A stretch of 5,102 nt of DNA, from NCBI GenBank assembly GCA_002419365.1, contig DIGA01000093.1:1-5102 (forward strand), given 5' to 3'. Position numbers and translations under genes: made by a program. Below the pieces are notes generated by a model, which was given only the letters and a program-made list of their open reading frames with translations, had not been told where the DNA came from and did not search any database. The DNA is from Mageeibacillus sp. UBA5734. GTDB taxonomy: Bacteria; Bacillota; Clostridia; Saccharofermentanales; UBA5734. Numbering within the stretch: the first letter of the stretch is position 1; each line of letters starts with the position of its first letter. Shown here in pieces: positions 1-5,102 of this stretch.

Positions 1-685
1 CAGCTTTGACCCGCTGGTCAATCTGGCGGCAAATGGTTGCAGCCATGAATCCGGCACCAAAACCATTGCCGATATTGAGGACAGCAACCCCACTGGCACA
101 GGAATTGACCATGGCCAGCAAAGTCGTCACGCCGCCGAAATTGGCGCCGTAGCCAATACCAGAAGGCACGGCCAGAACAGGTTTGTCGACCAGTCCACCC
201 AGAACACTGACCAGGGCGCCTTCCATCCCAGCAACTGCAATGATGACATCGGCCTGGCGGATATCATCGATGACTGCCAGGAGTCGGTGCAGGCCAGCAA
301 CGCCTACATCCGAGAATCGCCTGACATGGCAGCCCAGGGCTTCTGCGGTCAATGCTGCTTCCTCAGCCACGGGCTGGTCCGCGGTGCCTGCCGATACAAC
401 AGCGACATCGCCAAACGGAGTGGCTGATGTCCGGCGGACGGTGATCACCCGGGCCCGCGCAGAGTATGCCGCATCGGGGGCAACGGCCTGGATGGCTTCA
501 AAGTGCTCCAGATCAGCTCGTGTCGCCAGAAGATTGTCCCCGTGGTCGAGGATGCTGGCTGCGATCTGGGCTGATTGTTCGGGGGTCTTCCCTTCGCAGA
601 AAACGACCTCGGCAAACCCATTTCTGGATTTGCGCGAATGGTCGACTTTGGCAAAACCCAAGTCTTCAAATTGTTCGGTCATCAT
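1..685 (-). CDS. larB: LarB, pyridinium-3,5-biscarboxylic acid mononucleotide synthase (NPN cofactor biosynthesis), C-terminus cut off
   Basis: LarB makes the first intermediate of the nickel-pincer nucleotide: it carboxylates the pyridinium ring of nicotinic acid adenine dinucleotide and releases AMP, giving the biscarboxylic mononucleotide that LarE then thiolates. I translated 228 residues from the reverse complement. They run into the window edge, so about 20 C-terminal residues and the stop are missing compared with the usual ~245-255 aa. An N-terminal region of about 100 residues precedes a PurE-like domain with the LarB signatures SDVGVAGLHR (125-134), AVAGMEGAL (150-158), GGLVDKPVLAVPSGIGYGA (163-181) and NSCASG (194-199) followed by NIGNGFGAG (204-212). 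Cys196 is my candidate for the reactive cysteine described in Lactobacillus plantarum LarB (unaligned guess). Two ATGs are in tandem (685-683 and 682-680). I prefer the first because AGGA at 698-695 lies 9 bases upstream and it makes the same ATGA overlap with larE seen at the other junctions. Family assignment is secure. Confidence 0.95.
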   Translation of the reverse strand, partial: MMTEQFEDLGFAKVDHSRKSRNGFAEVVFCEGKTPEQSAQIAASILDHGDNLLATRADLEHFEAIQAVAPDAAYSARARVITVRRTSATPFGDVAVVSAGTADQPVAEEAALTAEALGCHVRRFSDVGVAGLHRLLAVIDDIRQADVIIAVAGMEGALVSVLGGLVDKPVLAVPSGIGYGANFGGVTTLLAMVNSCASGVAVLNIGNGFGAGFMAATICRQIDQRVKA

Positions 686-1539
686 GGTGTCACTTCCTGT
701 CCGCTGGCTTGTGCTGCCGGATTCATGCTGCCACTCCGGTAACCATTCAGATCAAGGGTGGCATAGGAAAACCCAGCTTCATGGATACTGTCTCGGATCA
801 GTTTAATCAAATCAGGGCCAAGGCCATTTTCCAGCATGGCCAGATCCAGTTCAACCCGGGCCAGCCCGGCATGGTCGCGCACCCGAACTTGACCCAGACC
901 CTGGTGGCGCAGCAAGCTTTCGGCCTTGTCAATCCGGGTCATGGAAGCCAGCGTGACAGGTGTATGGGTGGGAATGCGTGTCGCCAGGCAAGCCATGGCA
1001 GGTTTTTCAGCAAAATCCGGGCAAAGGGTGGCTGCCAGGGCACGGACTTCTGCTTTGGAAAAACCGGCTTCAGCCAGAGGGCTGACAACCTTCATCTCCT
1101 GCAGGGCCCGAAGGCCAGGTCTGTAGTCCTTGAGATCGTCGCGGTTGGTGCCATCACACAGCACATTGAAACCTGCCCCTCGGGCCAGGGCCAGCAACGC
1201 ATCGAAGATGATTTTTTTACAATGATAACAACGGTCCGGAGGATTCTCGGCAAAAGGAGGCAGATCGAGAATCGATTCCGGAAGTCGGGCGACCAGGTGC
1301 CGGACACCGGCCAGATCAGCCAGCCGGCTGGCGTCTGCCTGGTCATCCAGTGGGACCATGGGGGCCAGTGCTGTCACAGCCAGGACCTGGTCCGGGCCCA
1401 GGATGTGGGCTGCAGCGACAAGCAACACCGTGCTGTCCACACCGCCAGAACTGGCTACAGCAACTTTCCCCAGCGGCTTGATGACTTCGGCCAAAGCCGA
1501 CAGGAGCTCATCTGGTTGCCTCAGGATGCCAGCACTCAT
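682..1539 (-). CDS. larE: LarE, ATP-dependent sulfur transferase for NPN cofactor, three-cysteine ([4Fe-4S]-type) variant
   Basis: LarE adenylates the carboxylates of the LarB product and replaces them by thiocarboxylates, producing the bisthiocarboxylic mononucleotide into which LarC inserts nickel. The 285-residue protein has full family length. It shows the PP-loop ATP pyrophosphatase motif SGGVDS (31-36), CDGTNRDD (128-135), DYRPG (138-142), EKPAMACLATR (178-188) and the C-terminal TLDLNGYRSG (261-270). L. plantarum LarE gives up the sulfur of one of its own cysteines. This protein instead has a CxxC (Cys104, Cys107) where, from memory, L. plantarum has W97 and A100, plus Cys184 in the ACLATR motif. 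That pattern matches LarE proteins such as Thermotoga maritima's that carry a [4Fe-4S] cluster and work catalytically. Its ATG overlaps the prfB stop (ATGA), and I see no convincing Shine-Dalgarno sequence, so translation probably depends on coupling. The stop is a tandem TGATGA that also contains the larB starts. Membership in the family is certain; the cluster is inferred. Confidence 0.96.
   Translation of the reverse strand: MSAGILRQPDELLSALAEVIKPLGKVAVASSGGVDSTVLLVAAAHILGPDQVLAVTALAPMVPLDDQADASRLADLAGVRHLVARLPESILDLPPFAENPPDRCYHCKKIIFDALLALARGAGFNVLCDGTNRDDLKDYRPGLRALQEMKVVSPLAEAGFSKAEVRALAATLCPDFAEKPAMACLATRIPTHTPVTLASMTRIDKAESLLRHQGLGQVRVRDHAGLARVELDLAMLENGLGPDLIKLIRDSIHEAGFSYATLDLNGYRSGSMNPAAQASGQEVTP
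1536..1539 (-). promoter_or_regulatory. ATGA stop-start overlap prfB/larE without an evident Shine-Dalgarno
   Basis: The minus-strand ATGA holds the larE start (1539-1537) and the prfB UGA stop (1538-1536). The preceding 20 bases contain only GAAAG and GCGG, with no AGGAGG-like core at a suitable distance. Initiation of larE therefore probably relies on ribosomes that have just terminated on prfB, which is termination-reinitiation coupling at a codon read by RF2 itself. Confidence 0.7.
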
Positions 1540-2645
1540 TTGACCGCTTTCTGGCCTGACAGATAGGCATTGATGAACCCATCCAGATTGCCATCCATGA
1601 CACTGTCGACATCCACCACTTCATATCCCGTGCGCAAGTCCTTGACCATGGTATAGGGACAAAAGACATAGGAACGGATCTGGCTGCCCCACGCAATAGC
1701 CATCTGGTTACCCTTGAGGTCTTCGATCCGGTCCATCTGGGCCGCCCGGGCCATGGCAAATAATTTCGCCTTCAGCATGCCCATCGCGGTTTCCCGGTTC
1801 TGGACCTGCGAACGCTCGGTCTGGCAGGAAACGACCACGCCAGTTGGCAAGTGCGTCAGACGGATGGCTGATTCGGTCTTGTTGACGTGCTGGCCACCGG
1901 CGCCGGACGAACGGTAGGTATCGACTCGGAGGTCTTCGGACCGGATTTCGATCTTGATCGAATCATCCAGCTCCGGCATGACTTCGACAGAGGCAAAAGA
2001 GGTGTGGCGACGACCGGAAGAGTCGAAAGGGGAAATCCGGACCAGGCGATGGACGCCCATTTCGGACTTCATGTAGCCGTAGGCGTTGTCACCAATCAGC
2101 ATGAAAGACACACTCTTCAGTCCGGCTTCGTCACCATCAAGGATATCCAGCAGCTTGATCTCGAAATCATGTGCTTCAGCCCAGCGGGTGTACATGCGGT
2201 ACAGCATTTCATTCCAGTCCTGGGCTTCAGTGCCACCCGCTCCTGCGTGCAAGGTGACGATCGCATTGCTGTCGTCATATTCGCCGGTAAACAAGGTTTC
2301 CAGGCGCATCTGCTCGAAATCGTCGCGCAGCTTTTTCAGGTTCTCGCCAATTTCTGCAGCGATCTCTGCATCTTCAGCTTCTTCACCTAATTCGCGCAAC
2401 ACTTCCAAGTCTTCATATTCCTGGACCAGGGCCTGGAATCTGTCGACCTTTTTCTGCAGGTGCTTGACCTTGGTCTGGATCTTCTGGGCGCGCTCGACAT
2501 CCTCCCAGAAACCAGGCTCCTGGGCCCGGGCTTCCAGTTCGGCTATTTCATCACGGACATGGTCGATGTGCAAGGCCAGCCGCAACTGGTCCAGCTTTTC
2601 CTCGTACTGGCCCAGTTCTTGACGGTACTGGTCGTATTCAATCAT
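1536..2645 (-). CDS. prfB: Peptide chain release factor 2 (RF2), without programmed frameshift
   Basis: RF2 enters the ribosomal A site at UGA or UAA codons and triggers hydrolysis of peptidyl-tRNA in the cytoplasm. The 369 residues form a complete protein. An N-terminal helical, charged domain (about 1-110) is followed by the codon-recognition domain with the RF2-specific SPF tripeptide at 205-207 (RF1 would have PxT), then the catalytic GGQ at 250-252 in SSGAGGQHVN, and a C-terminal WGSQIRSYV (319-327). SPF and GGQ have the same residue numbers as I recall for E. coli RF2, so the N-terminus is neither extended nor shortened. Residue 246 is Ser rather than the Thr peculiar to E. coli K-12. 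Most prfB genes need a +1 shift at an in-frame UGA at codon 26; here codons 25-26 are TTG CAC and the frame is open throughout. The start overlaps the aminotransferase stop (ATGA), with AAGGA 10 bases upstream (2660-2656). The neighbour is not secA, unlike in Bacillus subtilis. Confidence 0.98.
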   Translation of the reverse strand: MIEYDQYRQELGQYEEKLDQLRLALHIDHVRDEIAELEARAQEPGFWEDVERAQKIQTKVKHLQKKVDRFQALVQEYEDLEVLRELGEEAEDAEIAAEIGENLKKLRDDFEQMRLETLFTGEYDDSNAIVTLHAGAGGTEAQDWNEMLYRMYTRWAEAHDFEIKLLDILDGDEAGLKSVSFMLIGDNAYGYMKSEMGVHRLVRISPFDSSGRRHTSFASVEVMPELDDSIKIEIRSEDLRVDTYRSSGAGGQHVNKTESAIRLTHLPTGVVVSCQTERSQVQNRETAMGMLKAKLFAMARAAQMDRIEDLKGNQMAIAWGSQIRSYVFCPYTMVKDLRTGYEVVDVDSVMDGNLDGFINAYLSGQKAVK

Positions 2646-3820
2646 TTCGGGGAATTCCTTTCTACAAATCGTTTCAGGCGCACCATGGCTTCACGGATGT
2701 TTTCCAGAGAGGATGCATAACTGATGCGGACAAAGCCCTCGCCACATTCCCCAAAGGCATTGCCGGGAACGATGGCCACCTTTTCTTCCTGCAGAAAACG
2801 CTCGCAAAACTCGTTCGATGTCAATCCTGTGCTGCGGATATCCGGGAAGACATAAAAGGCACCCAGGGGTTCAAAGCAACCGAGTCCCATCTCGCGGCAA
2901 GCATGGACGACCAGGCGGCGACGGCGATTATATTCGTCGCGCATCGGTGTGATGTGATCATGGCTATGGCGCAACGCTTCGATGGCGGCATCCTGGGCCG
3001 TCGTCGGCGAACTCATGATCACATATTGGTGGATTTTATTCATCGCAGACAGGACAGCTTCCGGACCACAGGCAAACCCGATGCGCCAGCCAGTCATGGC
3101 AAAGGCCTTGGAAAAGCCGCCGATCAGGATTGTCCGCTCAGCCATGCCATCGAGTTCGGCAATGGAACAATGGCTGGCCGGGTCGTACGTCAGTTCCGCA
3201 TAGAGTTCATCCGACAATACCATCACCGGCAAATCACGGATCACCGCGACCAGGTCCTGGAGTTGCTCACGGCTCATGACCGCACCTGTGGGGTTATTCG
3301 GATAACCGAGCATGATCAGCTTCGTCTTTGGAGACAGAGCAGCCTGCAGCTGGTCTGGTTTGAGCACAAAGTTATCCTCAGCCTGGAGCGGGATGGTGAC
3401 TGGTACACCGCCTGCCATCAGGACACAATTCTTGTAGGCCACAAAGCACGGTTCTGGAATGATGACTTCGTCACCTGGATTGATCACCGCCCGCACCGCA
3501 ATATCGATGGCTTCGCTGCCACCGACGGTGACAACGACCTGGGACTTGGGTGCATACTGGAGATGGAAGCGGCGCTTCATGTAATGGCTGATGGCCTCAC
3601 GCAACTCGATGAAGCCCTGGTTGGGTGAATAATGGGTGTTGCCTGTTTCCAGCGAGTAGATTCCGGCTTCACGGATAGCCCACGGTGTGACAAAATCCGG
3701 CTCGCCAATGGACAGGGAGATCACCTGCCCTTTCATCTCGTTTGCCAGGTCAAAAAACCGACGGATGGCCGAAGGCGGAATCGCCTTGACCTTGTCGGAC
3801 AACAAGGTTTCTACATTCAT
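2642..3820 (-). CDS. PLP-dependent class I/II aminotransferase, AlaT/PatA-like
   Basis: This cytoplasmic enzyme transfers an amino group between an amino acid and a 2-oxo acid using pyridoxal phosphate. The 392 residues match the length of fold-type I aminotransferases. Visible motifs are SIGEPDFVTP (37-46), the HYSPNQG substrate-loop region (63-69), GGSEAID (100-106) at the PLP phosphate site, GYPNNPTG (172-179) with the PLP-contacting Asn, SDELYAEL (203-210) with Asp204 and Tyr207, GGFSKAFAMTGWR (234-246) with the Schiff-base lysine Lys238, and GFVRISYA (362-369) with Arg365 for the substrate alpha-carboxylate. Residues 1-25 resemble the start of Bacillus AlaT and PatA. The Lrp-type regulator directly upstream recalls the B. 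subtilis alaR-alaT pair, so alanine:2-oxoglutarate (pyruvate-forming) activity is a reasonable guess. Aspartate, aromatic or other substrates cannot be excluded from sequence. The start overlaps the regulator's stop (ATGA), with GAGAGG at 3836-3831, 10 bases upstream. Family is secure; substrate is inferred. Confidence 0.93.
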   Translation of the reverse strand: MNVETLLSDKVKAIPPSAIRRFFDLANEMKGQVISLSIGEPDFVTPWAIREAGIYSLETGNTHYSPNQGFIELREAISHYMKRRFHLQYAPKSQVVVTVGGSEAIDIAVRAVINPGDEVIIPEPCFVAYKNCVLMAGGVPVTIPLQAEDNFVLKPDQLQAALSPKTKLIMLGYPNNPTGAVMSREQLQDLVAVIRDLPVMVLSDELYAELTYDPASHCSIAELDGMAERTILIGGFSKAFAMTGWRIGFACGPEAVLSAMNKIHQYVIMSSPTTAQDAAIEALRHSHDHITPMRDEYNRRRRLVVHACREMGLGCFEPLGAFYVFPDIRSTGLTSNEFCERFLQEEKVAIVPGNAFGECGEGFVRISYASSLENIREAMVRLKRFVERNSPK

Positions 3821-4305
3821 AAGACAACCGCCTCTCGGTTGTCCTCATCCTTGCTGTGGAATTCCGTGCCATTCATCTTGTATTTTTTCAAGATGAAATG
3901 AGTCTGGGTCGAGAGGACAGAATCCAGCGGTGCGATCTTGTCCGAAACAAACATGGCCACATCTTTGAGGCTCTTGTCTTCGATAATGACCATCAGATCG
4001 AACCCACCTGACATCAGGTAGCAGGATTTGACCTGTTCATGGCGGTAAATGCGCTGGGCGATGTGGTCGAAGCCCTGGCCACGCTGAGGGGTGACCCGGA
4101 CCTCGATCAAGGCGGTGACTGGGGCCGAGGTGGTTTTCTCCCAATTGATGATCGCATTGTAGCCCAGGATGGTTTTACTCGATTCCAGATCGGCGATGGT
4201 CTTTTCAACTTCTGCGGCGGGTCGTCCTACCATGACGGCCAGTTCTGCTGCAGACAGCTTGGCATTGTTTTCCAGCAGACTGAGGATTTCTTCTTTCTTG
4301 TTCAT
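3817..4305 (-). CDS. Lrp/AsnC-family transcriptional regulator (AlaR-like)
   Basis: This DNA-binding regulator probably senses an amino acid and controls the operon it heads. From the chosen ATG it has 162 residues, typical for the family. Residues 1-50 form the N-terminal winged helix-turn-helix (EEILSLLENNAKLSAAELA, then GRPAAEVEKTIADLE), followed by the ILGYNAIINW linker strand. Residues about 62-142 form the RAM ligand-binding and oligomerisation domain, with the characteristic SGGFDLMVIIE (99-109) in the effector-binding turn. A lysine-rich, polar tail follows. The start at 4305 is chosen because GGAGG (4315-4311) lies 5 bases upstream. An in-frame TTG at 4341 would add 12 residues but has no ribosome-binding site, and the ATG at 4317 abuts that GGAGG. 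The gene precedes an aminotransferase with a 4-base overlap, as in the alaR-alaT arrangement of Bacillus, so local control of the aminotransferase is likely. A candidate operator lies at 4351-4375. The effector is unknown. Confidence 0.92.
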   Translation of the reverse strand: MNKKEEILSLLENNAKLSAAELAVMVGRPAAEVEKTIADLESSKTILGYNAIINWEKTTSAPVTALIEVRVTPQRGQGFDHIAQRIYRHEQVKSCYLMSGGFDLMVIIEDKSLKDVAMFVSDKIAPLDSVLSTQTHFILKKYKMNGTEFHSKDEDNREAVVL

Positions 4306-4310
4306 GACGA

Positions 4311-4315
4311 CCTCC
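4311..4315 (-). promoter_or_regulatory. Ribosome-binding site deciding the regulator's start
   Basis: The minus strand reads GGAGG here, 5 bases before the ATG at 4305. It is among the strongest Shine-Dalgarno sequences in the window and is the reason for preferring this start over the upstream in-frame TTG (4341) and ATG (4317). Confidence 0.85.
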
Positions 4316-4345
4316 ATTTTATTAGGATCAACCTTGGCCAAAGGC

Positions 4346-5092
4346 TCAAAGTTGTGGCTTCGATGGTATCACAACCGGAACTTTCTTTACAAGATAAAGA
4401 TAGAACATGCCCAGGAGTCGTCCCTGGGCAAAGGTCTGGAGAACAACGAAAAACTGGGGAACCAGAATAGAGGTCAGAAGGGTCTGTGGGAGGAATCCGA
4501 GAACCAGGCTTTCCGGCAGGGACAACAGGACCGACAGGAAAAACATCTGCAGCAGGATCATCATTTTGAAGCCCTTGGTCAGCTGGATCGTTGCCTGCAG
4601 GGCTTCAGTCAGTTTGCGGTTTTCCGACACGAGCAGGACAGGCAGGACATAGAGAGTAGTGACCAGGATCATGGCCGGAATCATGAACAGGAATGAGGAC
4701 AAGATGACTGGAACCAGAAGCAGCAACAGTGTGACCAGGAATGCTGGCAGCCCCTTGAACAGTCGAGCCAGCATCACCTTGCCTGTGTAGCCGGCCTGTT
4801 CACCGGCCATCAAAGCTGCATACGCCACGGCAACCAGAAGATTGACCAGGCTCGTCACCGCAATCAGGCCGAGTGAAACCAGATTACCGCTTGAAAGCAA
4901 GGGCAGCGGCTGACTGGGGTCCTGCAAGAATTGCTCTGTGGCATAGAAAAATCCCGAAAAATCCATATCACCCACGGGCAGGACATAGGGAGCAATATTG
5001 ACCAGATAGACAAGGACGAAGGCAATCTGGACCAGTCGTTCCTGTTTGATCTTGTATATTTTCAGAGCTTCCAGTGTCAGTATCAGATTCAT
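4346..5092 (-). CDS. Polytopic membrane protein of unknown function
   Basis: I do not recognise a specific function. The 248-residue protein is dominated by hydrophobic stretches at roughly 20-40, 70-97, 113-134, 137-156, 177-198 and 203-221, suggesting about six transmembrane helices. A polar loop at about 41-68 and a short basic C-terminal tail (LVKKVP onward) lie outside them. The layout of helices 4 and 5, with LYVLPVLLVSE (147-157) followed by ALQATIQLTKG (164-174), resembles the glycerophosphodiesterase membrane-domain and DUF975-like families, in which a conserved Glu and an AL...S..L(T)KG segment lie between two helices. This is a resemblance by eye. No signal peptide or catalytic motif is visible. 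The start ATG has a strong AGGAG (5102-5098) 5 bases upstream at the window edge. It stops with TGA 40 bases before the regulator's ATG with no terminator between, so it may be co-transcribed with the downstream genes, or the downstream genes may have their own promoter. Confidence 0.75.
   Translation of the reverse strand: MNLILTLEALKIYKIKQERLVQIAFVLVYLVNIAPYVLPVGDMDFSGFFYATEQFLQDPSQPLPLLSSGNLVSLGLIAVTSLVNLLVAVAYAALMAGEQAGYTGKVMLARLFKGLPAFLVTLLLLLVPVILSSFLFMIPAMILVTTLYVLPVLLVSENRKLTEALQATIQLTKGFKMMILLQMFFLSVLLSLPESLVLGFLPQTLLTSILVPQFFVVLQTFAQGRLLGMFYLYLVKKVPVVIPSKPQL
4351..4375. promoter_or_regulatory. Inverted repeat GTTGTG-N13-CACAAC, possible operator
   Basis: Perfect 6-base arms at 4351-4356 and 4370-4375 are separated by 13 bases and centred on 4363, about 57 bases upstream of the Lrp-type regulator's ATG. 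The repeat overlaps the candidate extended -10 element and start point. Lrp/AsnC regulators commonly bind imperfect dyads of this span and autoregulate, so it could be the autoregulatory operator. A 6-base dyad can occur by chance and this one also encodes protein. Confidence 0.25.
4363..4392 (-). promoter_or_regulatory. Candidate promoter for the lrp-aminotransferase-prfB-larE-larB unit
   Basis: Reading the minus strand, TTGTAA (4392-4387) resembles a -35 box (4 of 6 to TTGACA). After 18 bases comes TACCAT (4368-4363; 4 of 6 to TATAAT), preceded by TG plus one base (4371-4369), an extended -10 element. Transcription would start near 4356, leaving a leader of about 50 bases before the regulator's ATG. 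The elements lie inside the last codons of the membrane-protein gene and each match is mediocre, so this is a candidate only. Confidence 0.28.
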
Positions 5093-5102
5093 GTCTTCTC
5101 CT

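Noticed and set aside
1212..1218. Run of seven A (minus strand) in larE just after the CxxC codons, a possible slippage or frameshift site
   Set aside because: The zero frame reads AAA AAA ATC and continues through all later LarE motifs, so no frameshift is needed. The shifted frame has no evident product value.
466..1566. Long plus-strand open frame of 366 codons opposite larE and larB, and several others (for example 183-806, 1887-2390, 2903-3628, 4039-4470)
   Set aside because: They lie antisense to genes with clear family motifs, show no recognisable domains, have poor starts, and have compositions expected from the complement of coding sequence.
4306..4341. Alternative TTG start for the regulator at 4341, adding 12 residues
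   Set aside because: There is no Shine-Dalgarno sequence before it, while the ATG at 4305 has GGAGG at 5 bases. The added residues are not typical of the family N-terminus.
4334..4341. Perfect 8-base palindrome TTGGCCAA in the gap before the regulator gene
   Set aside because: It is too short to be a terminator or a convincing operator on its own, and has no U-run after it.
4306..4345. Possible intrinsic terminator between the membrane-protein gene and the regulator gene
   Set aside because: No stable GC-rich hairpin followed by a T-run is seen on the minus strand in this gap.
1..5102. CRISPR array, tRNA/rRNA, insertion sequence, phage or defence genes
   Set aside because: Coding sequence fills essentially the whole window with metabolic and translation genes. 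No direct-repeat arrays, transposase motifs or structural RNA signatures were found.

Overview
The window is a compact bacterial gene cluster read entirely from the minus strand. In transcription order (right to left) it holds a polytopic membrane protein of unknown function (5092-4346), an Lrp/AsnC-family regulator (4305-3817), a PLP-dependent class I/II aminotransferase (3820-2642), peptide chain release factor 2, prfB (2645-1536), larE (1539-682), and larB (685 to beyond position 1, truncated by the window edge). The long plus-strand open frames are shadows of these genes. I see no RNA gene, insertion sequence, CRISPR array or recognisable intrinsic terminator, and no gene-free stretch longer than about 45 bases.

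The protein character (an AlaR/AlaT-like regulator and aminotransferase pair, good Shine-Dalgarno sequences, bacterial RF2) and a moderate G+C that looks close to 50% suggest a member of the Bacillota, perhaps Clostridia-like. That placement is inference and no lower rank can be supported.

The layout is unusually tight. The four junctions lrp/aminotransferase, aminotransferase/prfB, prfB/larE and larE/larB are all 4-base ATGA overlaps, so every upstream stop in the chain is UGA, the codon read by RF2. The five genes therefore look like one translationally coupled polycistron. A weak candidate promoter with an overlapping inverted repeat lies in the 3' end of the membrane-protein gene (about 4351-4392) and could drive and autoregulate the unit from lrp onwards.

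Functionally the unit joins three themes: an amino-acid-responsive regulator with an aminotransferase resembling Bacillus AlaR/AlaT, interconverting pyruvate-family amino and keto acids; translation termination (RF2); and two of the three enzymes that make the nickel-pincer nucleotide (NPN) cofactor of lactate racemase LarA and its relatives. LarB carboxylates nicotinic acid adenine dinucleotide, LarE adds sulfur, and LarC, which inserts nickel, is not in the window but could lie just beyond position 1. Two features deserve most attention. prfB lacks the usual autoregulatory in-frame UGA at codon 26. LarE carries a CxxC plus a third cysteine, suggesting a [4Fe-4S]-dependent, catalytic sulfur insertase rather than the self-sacrificing Lactobacillus type. 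I do not find a wholly undescribed multi-gene system; the novelty lies in the gene combination and the UGA-linked coupling.
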